Source: Chryseobacterium sp. 3008163
GTDB lineage: Bacteria; Bacteroidota; Bacteroidia; Flavobacteriales; Weeksellaceae
Length of the DNA: 64,000 bases
Direction: 5' to 3'
Assembly: GCF_003669035.1 (NCBI RefSeq)
Contig: NZ_CP033070.1
Coordinates: forward strand, 1,116,001-1,180,000
Both the position numbers and the translations under genes were made by a program. The notes beneath the pieces are model-generated. The model worked only from the letters and a program-made list of their open reading frames with translations, searched no databases and was not told where the DNA came from. Positions 25,862 to 35,178 of the stretch are shown here, piece after piece (the first letter of the stretch is position 1; every line of letters begins with the position of its first letter).

Positions 25862-27888
25862 AAATCAACCTTCACACCCAAAACAAAATTCCTTTTCGCA
25901 GCAGGATTATAGTAACGGTTTCCAAAAGCGTTGACATCAAATCCTAAAACGTAATCGGTATTATACAAATTCTGAATTTGCAGAAATAAATTTAGTCTTG
26001 TGTTTTCAATATCAAAAGGAAATCTAAACTGGATATTCCCAATCAAATTGGAATCTGACCAAACCGTATTTGCATCATTCAAAGGCATTTTTGAAGTATA
26101 GAAATGCGAGTAATCGACTGAAAGTTTATTAAAGAAAGTAAAATTCAATAAACTGTTAATTGTAGTTTTTGGAACTCCTGTTAAATCATTTCCTGAGAAA
26201 TCAGTTTCTCCCTGCTGATAATTTTGAAATTTAAAATCGTAGAAACTTCCTGAAAATCTGAATTTAAAATTGCTTAGAAAATCATTTTTTAGATTGAAAT
26301 TTTTAGATTCTAAAAGTAATTCTATTCCTTTTTGAACGGTTGCACCGGAATTCACAAGAAATTCCTGTCCACGCTCATTTTGTCTTCTCACGATGGCATC
26401 TTTCATTCGGAAATCAAAATAATTTGCTTCTGCGAACAATATATTCCCAAACTGCTTTCTCACCCCAATTTCTTTATTCCAGCCATATTCGGGAATGAGA
26501 TTGAGATTAAATTCCTGATTGGATGAGCGGATTTCTTCATTGGTCGGTGCCGAATTTCCTTTTCCCACTTTACCCCGAACCGAAAAACCTTTTCCTATAA
26601 GATAGGTCAGTCCAAAATTGGGAAGCAACTGATCTTTAAATTTTGTTTTTCCATTTTCAGACGTAGGATACAGCTTTTCCCATTTGTAAGCATTTGAATT
26701 TAAACTCAAGGAAATATCTGAAAATAGTTTTTCGTTAAAATTCAATTTCTGGGAAACGAAAAAGAATCCCGAATTGTTTTTAAGCTTATCAGAATTCTGC
26801 GGATCACCTTCTACTCCTTTATTATTATCAAAATTTTTAATGAAGATATTGTTTGTTCCGCCTTCAAAACCCAACCTCCATTCTGCAGACACTTTTTCCC
26901 AGTTTTGCTGATAATTCAAATGAGTTCTTAATGCAAAATTACTCTCAAAACGGTTTTCAAAATTGGTAATAAACGGGTTTTCAAAATCTACATATGATCC
27001 CTGAACCAAAACAAAATGCGATAGATTTGGAATAATTTTAAAGTCATGAGAAATTCCTGCTAAAACCATTTTATTACGGATTCCCGCATCTTGTTCTTTT
27101 GCTCCAGGAACAGTTGCCGTCTTTGGTCTGGCCTGTTTTCTATTAAGCTGCATTTGCTCTAAAGTCAATCCGCCTGGAGTCTGATAATCGATATCAGAAA
27201 GAAGTATCATCGCTTTCAGTTCTGCATTTTTTGAATACTGAAAATTGTCTTTAATAAATATCTGTTTTCTTTCAACAGCAGACTGTTCACGGTAAGAATC
27301 TGTGCGATAATAATTTTGGAAAATCTGAAAAAAGTGCTTCCCAAACTGCTTTGAAAAATTTACGCTTTCATTAAAAGTTCCATAACTTCCACCAGAAAGA
27401 TTGGCTGTAGTTTTTTCTGAATTCTGTGTCTGCAACAAAACTGTTCCGCCGGTTGCTGCTCCAAAATCGCCGCTTTCAGGACCTTTAAAAATTTCCACTC
27501 TGTTAATTAATTCAGGTGAGATGAGATTAAAATAGGTATTTCCCGATGCATCAGACAAAATAAAATCATCGAGATACACTTTTACATTCCGCACTCCAAA
27601 AGGCGATCTCAAAGTGCTTCCACGCAAAGAAATCCTGTAACTTCCTGGTGAACGTTCTTCCATTCGTGCTCCTGCAATCTGATTGACAGATTCAAGCAAT
27701 CTTTCCGGTGTATTTTGATTTAATAAATTTTCAGAAACTACAGAAACTGATTTTGTAGAAGTGATGAAGGAAGTTGGTTTTTTATATGCATCAATTCGCA
27801 CTTCGGAAATTAACGTCGCTGAATCTCGTTTCTGAGAAAAGACTAATGAACCGCAAAAAGTGAGTGCTAAAAAATAAATTTTGGTCAT
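25858..27888 (-). CDS. TonB-dependent outer-membrane receptor
   Basis: 676 residues with a signal peptide. The plug domain covers about 40-150 (VSVVSENLLNQNTPERLLESVNQIAGARM; GSYRISLRGSTLRSPFGVRNVKVYLDD; ELINRVEIFKGPESGDFGAATGGTVLLQT). A 22-strand-type beta-barrel follows and ends in an aromatic FVLGVKVDF. It lacks the CarboxypepD-like N-terminal domain and any SusD partner, so it resembles siderophore, metal or vitamin receptors rather than a glycan-uptake SusC. The substrate is unknown. Confidence 0.9.
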   Translation of the reverse strand: MTKIYFLALTFCGSLVFSQKRDSATLISEVRIDAYKKPTSFITSTKSVSVVSENLLNQNTPERLLESVNQIAGARMEERSPGSYRISLRGSTLRSPFGVRNVKVYLDDFILSDASGNTYFNLISPELINRVEIFKGPESGDFGAATGGTVLLQTQNSEKTTANLSGGSYGTFNESVNFSKQFGKHFFQIFQNYYRTDSYREQSAVERKQIFIKDNFQYSKNAELKAMILLSDIDYQTPGGLTLEQMQLNRKQARPKTATVPGAKEQDAGIRNKMVLAGISHDFKIIPNLSHFVLVQGSYVDFENPFITNFENRFESNFALRTHLNYQQNWEKVSAEWRLGFEGGTNNIFIKNFDNNKGVEGDPQNSDKLKNNSGFFFVSQKLNFNEKLFSDISLSLNSNAYKWEKLYPTSENGKTKFKDQLLPNFGLTYLIGKGFSVRGKVGKGNSAPTNEEIRSSNQEFNLNLIPEYGWNKEIGVRKQFGNILFAEANYFDFRMKDAIVRRQNERGQEFLVNSGATVQKGIELLLESKNFNLKNDFLSNFKFRFSGSFYDFKFQNYQQGETDFSGNDLTGVPKTTINSLLNFTFFNKLSVDYSHFYTSKMPLNDANTVWSDSNLIGNIQFRFPFDIENTRLNLFLQIQNLYNTDYVLGFDVNAFGNRYYNPAAKRNFVLGVKVDF

Positions 27889-28136
27889 GAAAGATTTTGT
27901 ATAATTTCATTAGCAAATATTATACAGTTTTTTGATGTTTAAAAGCCAGATGCTGAATAATTGTTTTAAATTAAAAAAATCACCCCATTTCTGAGATGAT
28001 TTAAACAAAATTGATCTAAAGTATATAGTGAGTGTTTTGATGCTGAAAATTTGATATCCCAAAGATAAAATCAATGTTCAGATTGCGAAACAGGAAAAAC
28101 ACCCCAATTTTATCGCGGAAAAATGTCAGAATAAAA

Positions 28137-28166
28137 AAAGCCCTACATCATTCGACGCAGGGCTTT
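28137..28166 (-). terminator. intrinsic terminator of the aminopeptidase P gene
   Basis: AAAGCCCT (28137-28144) pairs with AGGGCTTT (28159-28166). On the minus strand the stem is followed by a run of T residues. It lies 18 nt beyond the stop codon. Confidence 0.85.
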
Positions 28167-28183
28167 CAGTTTATATTTTTATC

Positions 28184-29953
28184 TTATAAAGGTTTTACCA
28201 GTTCTAAGAACCAATCTTTTACTTCACCTTCCAAATGCGGAGCCAATTTTTCTTCACAAATTCTGTGATAATCATTCAGCCAATTGATTTCTTCAACAGA
28301 CAAAATATCTTTTGTAATCGTGTCTTTGAAGAACGGACAGAACGTCAACGTTTCAAACTCATAGAAAGTTCCAGAAGTTGTAGTTTTAGATTCTTTTACG
28401 GCAATCAGGTTCTCATGACGGATTCCGTATTCACCTTCTACATAATATCCGGGCTCATTCGAACAAACCATTCCCACAAGCAATTCCTGAGGATTTAAAT
28501 CTTTTCTGATGTTTTGTGGACCTTCATGCACATTCATAAAACTTCCCACACCGTGACCTGTTCCGTGATTAAAATCTTTAGCATTCATCCACAAAGGAAG
28601 TCTTGCAATGGCATCCAACTGTACGCCTCTCGTCCCTTTAGGAAATCTCACCATCGACAGACGGATTAATCCTTGTAAAACCAAAGTAGAATTTGTTTTA
28701 AACTCTTCAGAAGCCGTTCCTAAAGCAAAAGTTCTTGTAATATCAGTTGTTCCTTCTAAATACTGACCTCCGGAATCTACTAAAATTGTTGCATCATTCG
28801 TTACGTCTTTGCTACCTTCTTTTTTTGCAGAATAGTGCATGATGGCACCATTATCTTTATACCCGACGATGCTTCCAAAGCTTTCTCCCACGAAATTTTC
28901 TCCTTCTGCACGGAAGCCTTTCAGTTTTTGACCGATAGAATATTCATTCATCTCCTCTTTTCCAGCATTGTGCGTCAGCCAGTAAAGGAATTTCACCATC
29001 GCAACGCCATCACGCACCATTACTTTTCTGAAACCTTCCAACTCGGTTTCATTTTTCTGAGCTTTCATCAGATTTCCCGGAACAGCAGCTTTTACAAACT
29101 CATTTCCGATTTTTAAAGCCTCAAAAATCGATTGATTGCTATTCGGTGAAACTAAAACTTTTTCGTTTTTGATGGTTCTCAGGTGATTGTAGAATTCTTC
29201 ATAAGGCATCATCTTCACCCATGCTTCATCCATTTGCTTTCTTGCTTCAACCTCCATCTTTTCAAGACCTGTAAATAGGATTGCATCATTTTTCGTAATA
29301 ATAATGTATCCTAAAAATACAGGATTGCTTTCCACATCGCTTCCTCTCAAATTCAATGTCCATGCAACATCATCAAGGCTCGAAATTACGTGAATAGTAA
29401 CTTCCTTACTTTCCATTTTTTGACGGATCGCTGCAATTTTATCAACCACGGACTTTCCTGCTCTTTCGATAGGATGGGTATAAATAGGATTTTTTGAAGC
29501 TTCTCCTCTTTCTTTCCAAACATTCTTTAGTAAAGCATTGTCAACCAATGTAATGTTTTTGGCATTCAGTTTTTCAAAAAGCAGTTCCCAGTTAGCATGA
29601 GAAGTTGCCAAAGCATTCACAGCCACTTTACCAGTTGCAGGAATTTCAGAAATAATCCAGTCAATATAGTTTGGAGTTCCTTCCATTCCGTCTTTGAAAA
29701 GGTCAATTCCTGATCCCGCCAATTCAATCGGAGCCTGAGTGAAGTATCTTCCGTCAGTCCAAAGTCCAGCCTTATCTTTCGTCACCACTACAAAACCAGC
29801 AGAACCTAAAAACCCCGACAGCCAAGCCCTTTCCTGCCATTCTTCAGGCAGATATTCGCTCATATGTGGGTCGGCAGAATATATGATAAATGCATCAACA
29901 TTATTTTTTTGCATCTCCTCACGGAGCGCAGCTACTTTTTCCTTTGAAGTCAT
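28184..29953 (-). CDS. aminopeptidase P family protein (Xaa-Pro aminopeptidase)
   Basis: 589 residues, three-domain form. Two creatinase-like N-terminal domains (YSADPHMSEYLPEEWQERAWLSGFLGSAG; ISSLDDVAWTLNLRG) precede the pita-bread metallopeptidase domain. Metal ligands are visible in LVDSGGQYLEGTTDITRTF (two Asp), HGTGHGVGSFMNVHEGPQ (His), SNEPGYYVEGEYGIRHENL (Glu). It cleaves N-terminal residues next to proline with a dinuclear metal centre. There is no signal peptide, so it is cytoplasmic. Confidence 0.93.
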   Translation of the reverse strand: MTSKEKVAALREEMQKNNVDAFIIYSADPHMSEYLPEEWQERAWLSGFLGSAGFVVVTKDKAGLWTDGRYFTQAPIELAGSGIDLFKDGMEGTPNYIDWIISEIPATGKVAVNALATSHANWELLFEKLNAKNITLVDNALLKNVWKERGEASKNPIYTHPIERAGKSVVDKIAAIRQKMESKEVTIHVISSLDDVAWTLNLRGSDVESNPVFLGYIIITKNDAILFTGLEKMEVEARKQMDEAWVKMMPYEEFYNHLRTIKNEKVLVSPNSNQSIFEALKIGNEFVKAAVPGNLMKAQKNETELEGFRKVMVRDGVAMVKFLYWLTHNAGKEEMNEYSIGQKLKGFRAEGENFVGESFGSIVGYKDNGAIMHYSAKKEGSKDVTNDATILVDSGGQYLEGTTDITRTFALGTASEEFKTNSTLVLQGLIRLSMVRFPKGTRGVQLDAIARLPLWMNAKDFNHGTGHGVGSFMNVHEGPQNIRKDLNPQELLVGMVCSNEPGYYVEGEYGIRHENLIAVKESKTTTSGTFYEFETLTFCPFFKDTITKDILSVEEINWLNDYHRICEEKLAPHLEGEVKDWFLELVKPL

Positions 29954-30045
29954 TTTTATAAATTTTAAAAACCGAAAGTTACAAAAAAATCAAGTTCAGC
30001 GTCCCGATTTACAGAGGTTTTACGCAATCATTACTCATTTTTTTC

Positions 30046-30156
30046 AGGAGCTTAATCCGGCTATCCGCTCATACTCCTCACGCCAACGCTTTTTCGTCTG
30101 TGACGAAAGCCTACCGCCTGCTGCGGGGTAACCGCTTCTATCCGGGCTGGGCTGAA
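30046..30156 (-). other. GC-rich structured intergenic element (family C), copy 1
   Basis: A strongly GC-richer stretch in the 313-nt gap between the aminopeptidase and DUF6526 genes. It contains the hairpin TTTCGTC-TGT-GACGAAA (30092-30108) and a second small stem CCGC/GCGG (30114-30126). Its reverse complement matches the element at 42144-42228: both begin CAGCCC..., have a CAAAAAAGCG/GACGAAAAAGCG hairpin arm and end GAG(C/T)GGA..GC(C)GGA..AAGCT. Likely a dispersed non-coding repeat or structured RNA. The rest of the gap holds nothing recognisable. Confidence 0.6.
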
Positions 30157-30266
30157 GTCCTTGTACGAATGTCAGTTACCCTCAATACAAATAGTTTTAG
30201 ATACCATAAACTTAAATCATTATTAATTTCACAATATTTTGGAAAGGTTCTTGCTATTCATTAAAA

Positions 30267-30704
30267 ATGAAAACACAGAATTACCAAAACCACAGGAAGT
30301 TTTATCCGCCTCATCACTTCATTTTGCTTCCATTACTGATGATTTTAGAGGCTTACGGAATTTATAAAATCTGGGATGACGCAGAAAACCAACTGCTATG
30401 GATTTTATTTTCGGTCATCATTTTTCTGATTTTCTATTTGGCATTCATGACCAGACAGCATTACGCACTCGGACTTCAAAACAGAATCGTACGATTGGAG
30501 TTCAGACAAAGATATTATGAGATTTTCAACAAAAGGTCAGACGAAGTTTGTGAAAAACTGAGTTTTGGACAAATTGCCGCTCTGAGATTTACTTATGATG
30601 ATGAGTTTAAAGAACTTTTATATAAAGCTCTAAACGAAAATATTTCAGGAGACGAAATCAAAAAGTCAATCAAAAACTGGCGTCCTGATAACGAAAGAAT
30701 TTAA
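30267..30704 (+). CDS. DUF6526-type membrane protein
   Basis: 145 residues. Two membrane helices near 18-36 (HFILLPLLMILEAYGIYKIW) and 45-65 (LLWILFSVIIFLIFYLAFM) are followed by a soluble helical C-terminal part with IVRLEFRQRYYEIFNKRS and QIAALRFTYDDEFKELLYKAL, the conserved part of DUF6526. Function is unknown. Confidence 0.75.
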   Translation: MKTQNYQNHRKFYPPHHFILLPLLMILEAYGIYKIWDDAENQLLWILFSVIIFLIFYLAFMTRQHYALGLQNRIVRLEFRQRYYEIFNKRSDEVCEKLSFGQIAALRFTYDDEFKELLYKALNENISGDEIKKSIKNWRPDNERI

Positions 30705-30731
30705 TTATATAATCACTAAAAATAAACTATT

Positions 30732-30899
30732 ATGAGAAAGTTATCTTTATACAGTATGAGTCTTTTTGCCATTCTGTTATTGACAAGTTGTGAAGCAGTA
30801 GAAACAATCTTCAAAGCCGGAATGTGGTGGGGAATAATTGTAGTTGTTGGCATCGTGGCCTTATTATTATGGCTGTTTTCTAGGGGTAAAAACTCTTAA
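30732..30899 (+). CDS. 55-residue lipoprotein-like single-helix membrane protein
   Basis: A short ORF with a signal sequence ending in a lipobox (LLLTSC, Cys 20), then EAVETIFKAGMWWG and a hydrophobic helix (IIVVVGIVALLLWLF, about 35-49) with a basic tail. ATG and TAA are clear, and it lies 11 nt upstream of the topoisomerase IB gene, probably in the same transcript. The double signal (lipid anchor plus membrane helix) is unusual. No function is assigned. Confidence 0.65.
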   Translation: MRKLSLYSMSLFAILLLTSCEAVETIFKAGMWWGIIVVVGIVALLLWLFSRGKNS

Positions 30900-30910
30900 C
30901 CAATTATTTT

Positions 30911-32014
30911 ATGAATCAATCAGACCAAGAGATTATTTCTCACCTGAAGCCGTCAAAGATTGTTAAAATTATGAAGGATCCGGTAGCTTCTGCAAAGGCA
31001 GTGAATCTTATTTACACTTCCGATGCAGAAACAGCCGGTATCATCCGCAGAAAAAGAGGTAAGAAATATCTTTATTTCAAAGACGGCGAGAAAATTAAAG
31101 ACAAAGAAGAGATCAAGCGTATCAATGGCTTGGTCATTCCTCCAGCATGGGAAAATGTCTGGATTTGCGCCATCGATAATGGCCATCTTCAGGCAACTGG
31201 TCTGGACGCAAGAAAAAGAAAACAATATAGATATCATTCGCTTTGGAGTGCATTGCGAAACCATACTAAATTCTACAGAATGCTTCAGTTTGGCTATGCC
31301 TTACCTGAAATCCGTCTGCAGTTAGAAAAAGATTTAGCCTTAAGAAATTTCGAAAAAAGAAAAATCCTTGCATTAATTGTAAGCTTAATGCAGCGCACGA
31401 ACATTAGAATTGGGAATAGCATTTACGAAAAACTTTACGGTTCTTTTGGCTTGACAACTTTGAAAGGAAAACACGTAAAAGTGGAAGGACAGAAAATCAA
31501 TTTTGCCTTCAAGGGAAAAAAAGGAGTAATGCATGATGTCAATCTGAAAAGTAAAAGACTCGCAAAACTAATTACGAAATGCAAAGAAATTCCGGGAAAA
31601 GAACTCTTTCAATATTACGACAGCGAAGGAAACCGCCATCACATCGATTCCGGAATGGTGAATGATTATATTAAAGAATTAAGTGGAGAAGATTTCACAG
31701 CAAAAGACTTCAGAACCTGGTCAGGAACAGTCAATGCTTTAATTGCATTCAAAGAAATCGGATATGCCGAAAACAATACTCAATACAAAAAGAAAGTTAA
31801 AGCTGCATTAGATATTGTCGCTGAACATCTCGGAAATACAAGCACCGTTTGCAGAAAGTATTACGTTCATCCTTTAGTCATCAATCTTTACGAAAACAAT
31901 TCTATCAAAAAGTACCTAGATGCTCTAGAAGTCATTGAAGAAAACGACGGAAAAGCAGGATTAACCCATGAGGAAAAATTAGTTTTAAAAATTTTGGAAA
32001 ACGAAAAAATGTAG
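30911..32014 (+). CDS. type IB DNA topoisomerase
   Basis: 367 residues, the poxvirus-like short form. N-terminal domain: RRKRGKKYLYFKDGEKI and INGLVIPPAWENVWICAIDNGHLQATGLDARKRKQYRYH. Catalytic domain: QRTNIRIGNSIYEKLYGSFGLTTLKGKHV, DFRTWSGTVNAL and the C-terminal VCRKYYVHP with the nucleophilic Tyr at about 317-318. It relaxes supercoils by nicking one strand through a 3'-phosphotyrosine. Such genes are accessory in bacteria. Confidence 0.92.
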   Translation: MNQSDQEIISHLKPSKIVKIMKDPVASAKAVNLIYTSDAETAGIIRRKRGKKYLYFKDGEKIKDKEEIKRINGLVIPPAWENVWICAIDNGHLQATGLDARKRKQYRYHSLWSALRNHTKFYRMLQFGYALPEIRLQLEKDLALRNFEKRKILALIVSLMQRTNIRIGNSIYEKLYGSFGLTTLKGKHVKVEGQKINFAFKGKKGVMHDVNLKSKRLAKLITKCKEIPGKELFQYYDSEGNRHHIDSGMVNDYIKELSGEDFTAKDFRTWSGTVNALIAFKEIGYAENNTQYKKKVKAALDIVAEHLGNTSTVCRKYYVHPLVINLYENNSIKKYLDALEVIEENDGKAGLTHEEKLVLKILENEKM

Positions 32015-32027
32015 TTTGACATTTCAA

Positions 32028-32536
32028 TTAAAATCCGGGAACTGTAATAGGTGAATAAATTTCTCCTTCTTTCATTTCCATAACTTGTCCATTTTCATTA
32101 AAAGAAATATCTAGTGCTCTTGACAAAAATCCGGAAAATTTCGCAACACATTTTTGATAAGGTGACTTGATTTTAAAAGGTTGATGTCCCTTTTGTACCG
32201 TAGTGGTTCCATCATTCATTTTCATTATTTGGTAGGTTCCTTTTATTAAACTTTTACAGTTTTTCTGATTGATATTAATCTGAAAATTCTTAGCGTCTAC
32301 AAAATACAAAACATCGGATTTCATTTTGTCTTTATCTAAAAATAGCTCCGTTTCTTTATAATTTTTTAGGTCGAAATACCATTTTGAATCTTTTAAATTA
32401 CTATTCAACAATTCACCTTCAGGAATTTTATATTCTTCAATTTGAGGAGCTAAAGGATATTCTTTTACAACTTTCTTTTTGTGTTGTGCAAAAACGGTTT
32501 GAGACAACAACAAAAGAATCAAAAATATTTTTTCAT
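32028..32536 (-). CDS. secreted protein of unknown function, frameshift in the signal peptide
   Basis: Reading from the ATG at 32536 the frame hits TGA after five codons. One more base in A6 (32528-32533) or T5 (32521-32525) restores a signal peptide MKK(Y/I)FLILLLLSQTVFAQ and a 169-residue protein. Without repair only a TTG-started frame lacking a charged N-terminus remains. The mature part is beta-rich (SKWYFDLKNYKETELFLDKD; CKSLIKGTYQIMKMNDGTT). No family is recognised. It is divergent from pruA. Confidence 0.65.
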
Positions 32537-32599
32537 ATTCTAAAGTTTAGTATTTATCAAATATAATCATTCTAAAATGCAAATAGTCTCTATCGATTT

Positions 32600-32627
32600 T
32601 TTGTACAAATTAATTGTTGTAAATTTG
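32600..32627 (+). promoter_or_regulatory. promoter of pruA
   Basis: TTTG (32600-32603) and TAAATTTG (32620-32627), an exact -7 box, are separated by 16 nt, slightly short for this class. The start codon lies 32 nt downstream. Confidence 0.55.
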
Positions 32628-32659
32628 TAAAAAGCAAAAATTAAACAATACAACGTAAT

Positions 32660-34285
32660 ATGTCAAAAGCAATTTCGCAAGTACCATTTGCAGTAAACGA
32701 ACCGGTAAATTCTTACGAACCGGGTTCTCCGGAAGTAAAATCTCTGATCGCTCAATACAAAAAAATGTGGGCACAGAAAATCGAGATTCCAATGGTTATC
32801 AATGGTAAAGAAGTCAAAACTGACGATAAAGTTCAGCTTCAGTCTCCTCAGGATCACGCTCATGATTTCGGATTCTACCACAGAGGAACAATGCAACATG
32901 TAGATGATGCCATCAACGCTGCTTTAGCTGCTAAAAAACAGTGGAATGACTTGGGTTGGGAACACCGAGCAGCCATTTTCTTAAAAGCTGCTGATCTTTT
33001 GGCAGGTCCTTACAGAGATGTGATCAACGCTGCTACAATGATCGGACAGAGTAAAAATGTTCATCAGGCAGAAATTGATGCAGCTTGTGAGTTCATCGAT
33101 TTCTTAAGATTCAACGTAGAATTCATGACAGAAATGTATTCTGAGCAGCCGGTTTCTGATGCAGGAATCTGGAATCGTGTAGAATACAGACCTTTAGAAG
33201 GATTCGTTTTTGCAGTTACTCCTTTCAACTTTACCGCAATCTCAGGAAACTTGCCGGCTTGTATGGCAATGCTTGGAAACGTTGTGGTTTGGAAGCCGTC
33301 AGATAAACAAATCTACTCTGCAAAAGTAATCATGGATGTTCTTACTGAAGCTGGTCTTCCAGCAGGGGTAATCAACATGATTTTCACAGACGGAAAAGAA
33401 ACTGCTGAGAAAGTTTTGGCACACAGAGATTTTGCAGGACTTCACTTTACAGGTTCCACAAAAGTTTTCCAGGGAATGTGGAAAATGATTGGTGACAATA
33501 TTCATAACTACAGAACATACCCAAGAATCGTTGGAGAAACAGGTGGAAAAGATTTTGTAATCGCTCACCCTTCTGCTAACGTAGAAGCAGTTGCAACAGG
33601 TTTGGTAAGAGGTTCATTTGAATATCAAGGACAGAAATGTTCTGCGGCTTCAAGAGCTTACATTCCAAGATCACTTTGGGCAGACGTAAAAAAAGTAATG
33701 GAAACTCAGATTGCATCCATTAAAATTGGTTCACCTGAAGATCCTTCCAACTTTGTGAATGCAGTAATCGACAAAAACTCTTTCGAAAAATGTAAAGGCT
33801 ATATCGACAGAGCTGAAGCGTCGAGCAATGCAAATGTAATTATCGGTGGAAAATGTGACGATTCTAAAGGATGGTTCGTTAGCCCTACAGTAATCGAGAC
33901 TACTGATCCTCAATATGAAAGTATGGTAGAGGAAATCTTCGGCCCAATATTATCAGTTTACGTTTATGAAGACAAAGATTGGACAGAAACACTTAAAATA
34001 GTAGATTCTTCATCTCCTTATTCATTAACAGGTTCTGTGTTTTCACAAGACAGATATGCAACTGACGAAGCTTTCAAAGCTTTAGAAAATGCTTCTGGAA
34101 ATTTCTACATCAATGACAAACCAACTGGTGCAGTTGTAGGACAGCAACCTTTCGGTGGAGGAAGGGCTTCAGGAACTAACGATAAAGCAGGTTCTAAAAT
34201 GAACTTACTAAGATGGACTTCTGTAAGAAGTATTAAAGAAACTTTCGTTTCTCCTAAAGATTATAAATACCCATATTTGGGATAA
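32660..34285 (+). CDS. pruA: L-glutamate gamma-semialdehyde dehydrogenase
   Basis: 541 residues, the single-function P5C dehydrogenase. NAD-binding and catalytic blocks: VTPFNFTAISGNLPACMAMLGN, FTGSTKVFQGMW, GETGGKDFVIAHPSANVE (catalytic Glu), and the nucleophilic Cys in QGQKCSAASRAY (about 327). It oxidises glutamate semialdehyde to glutamate in proline degradation. Length and N-terminus match the family; proline dehydrogenase is not nearby. It has its own promoter and terminator. Confidence 0.95.
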   Translation: MSKAISQVPFAVNEPVNSYEPGSPEVKSLIAQYKKMWAQKIEIPMVINGKEVKTDDKVQLQSPQDHAHDFGFYHRGTMQHVDDAINAALAAKKQWNDLGWEHRAAIFLKAADLLAGPYRDVINAATMIGQSKNVHQAEIDAACEFIDFLRFNVEFMTEMYSEQPVSDAGIWNRVEYRPLEGFVFAVTPFNFTAISGNLPACMAMLGNVVVWKPSDKQIYSAKVIMDVLTEAGLPAGVINMIFTDGKETAEKVLAHRDFAGLHFTGSTKVFQGMWKMIGDNIHNYRTYPRIVGETGGKDFVIAHPSANVEAVATGLVRGSFEYQGQKCSAASRAYIPRSLWADVKKVMETQIASIKIGSPEDPSNFVNAVIDKNSFEKCKGYIDRAEASSNANVIIGGKCDDSKGWFVSPTVIETTDPQYESMVEEIFGPILSVYVYEDKDWTETLKIVDSSSPYSLTGSVFSQDRYATDEAFKALENASGNFYINDKPTGAVVGQQPFGGGRASGTNDKAGSKMNLLRWTSVRSIKETFVSPKDYKYPYLG

Positions 34286-34336
34286 CTATCAATTATAAAT
34301 AATGGGTAATGAGTAATTGCTCACAAAATATAAAAT

Positions 34337-34364
34337 GGCCTCGGAATTAATTTCGGGGCCTTTT
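34337..34364 (+). terminator. intrinsic terminator of pruA
   Basis: GGCCTCGGAA (34337-34346) pairs with TTTCGGGGCC (34351-34360), including two G-T pairs, and is followed by TTTTATTT. Confidence 0.8.
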
Positions 34365-34473
34365 ATTTAAAAATTAACAATATTTTAATATTTTTATCAT
34401 TTAATTAGTAATAAAACAATACTTTTCGGAATAATTATTGGATACTTCCTATTACACCATTTAAAATTATATT

Positions 34474-34677
34474 ATGAAAAAGTTAGTTTTATTAACCTTA
34501 GGGATAGGATTTTTTGCAGCGAGCTGTGGAACTAAAGAAAAGCAAATGTCATCTAGTAACACAGATTCTACAGCAATAGACGCAGCGCAAGCCGCACCAA
34601 TTGTAGCAGATACAATGACAACAGTTCCAATGGATAGTACGAAAGTAGATACCGTAGTTGCTCCTGCACCCAAATAA
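34474..34677 (+). CDS. small lipoprotein, Thr/Val/Asp-rich
   Basis: 67 residues. The lipobox AASC places the lipidated Cys at about 18. The mature part is disordered and rich in Ala, Thr, Asp and Val, with repeated DT/DS pairs. It is flanked by its own terminator. It resembles the lipoprotein 86 nt downstream in size, signal and composition and may be a paralogue or serve a similar envelope role. Function unknown. Confidence 0.7.
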   Translation: MKKLVLLTLGIGFFAASCGTKEKQMSSSNTDSTAIDAAQAAPIVADTMTTVPMDSTKVDTVVAPAPK

Positions 34678-34697
34678 AAAGTCTAATGTAAAAATGG

Positions 34698-34730
34698 AAA
34701 TCCACAGATGAAAGTTCTGTGGATTTTTTT
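34698..34730 (+). terminator. intrinsic terminator
   Basis: AAATCCACAG (34698-34707) pairs with CTGTGGATTT (34717-34726), followed by T residues. The same stem word, AATCCAC/GTGGATT, recurs in the terminator of the next gene. Confidence 0.88.
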
Positions 34731-34762
34731 ATATTTGAATAACAAACATTAAAAAATTTACT

Positions 34763-35020
34763 ATGAAAAAACTATGGATAGGAACAATTCTAGGATTGTT
34801 GGTTTTTGCAAGCTGCGCAGATAAAAAAGAAAACAGAGAAGAATTTAAAGCTGAGCACAACAAAGATGCCATGCGAAATGATCTAGGAGATTCAGCAGTA
34901 GCCAACTCTGAAAAAAACGCTCCTGATAATACAAATCTCGCACAAGATACTCTTAAAAAACCAACAGATTACGAAAGTAAAGAATCACGCCCAAACACAA
35001 AAGTAGGCGGTTCAAGATAA
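34763..35020 (+). CDS. small lipoprotein
   Basis: 85 residues. The lipobox ASC gives a Cys at about 18 after a short hydrophobic signal (IGTILGLLVFASC). The mature part is hydrophilic and probably disordered (ADKKENREEFKAEHNKDAMRNDLGDSA). No domain is recognised. Flanked by terminators on both sides, it is probably monocistronic. Confidence 0.7.
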   Translation: MKKLWIGTILGLLVFASCADKKENREEFKAEHNKDAMRNDLGDSAVANSEKNAPDNTNLAQDTLKKPTDYESKESRPNTKVGGSR

Positions 35021-35025
35021 AATAC

Positions 35026-35053
35026 AATCCACGGAATTTTCTGTGGATTTTTT
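35026..35053 (+). terminator. intrinsic terminator
   Basis: AATCCAC (35026-35032) pairs with GTGGATT (35043-35049), followed by TTTTTG. It starts 6 nt after the lipoprotein stop. Confidence 0.8.
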
Positions 35054-35152
35054 GTTTACAAACAATTTCATCCAAATTATCTTTAAAGATTTTAACTAAA
35101 TTTTATGAATTGAATTATTGATAATTTTAAAGACTTATATTAACATAATTAT

Positions 35153-35160
35153 TACATTTG
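35153..35160 (+). promoter_or_regulatory. -7 promoter element of the thioredoxin-like gene
   Basis: TACATTTG matches TAnnTTTG exactly, 18 nt before the ATG at 35179. A clear -33 box was not seen. This position favours the start at 35179 over an in-frame ATG at 35158, which would lie inside the promoter. Confidence 0.55.
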
Positions 35161-35178
35161 TATTCAATAAAATATTTC

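Noticed and set aside
28074..28268. Short plus-strand ORFs opposite the aminopeptidase end
   Set aside because: Opposite-strand shadow overlapping the terminator, with no domain or promoter support.
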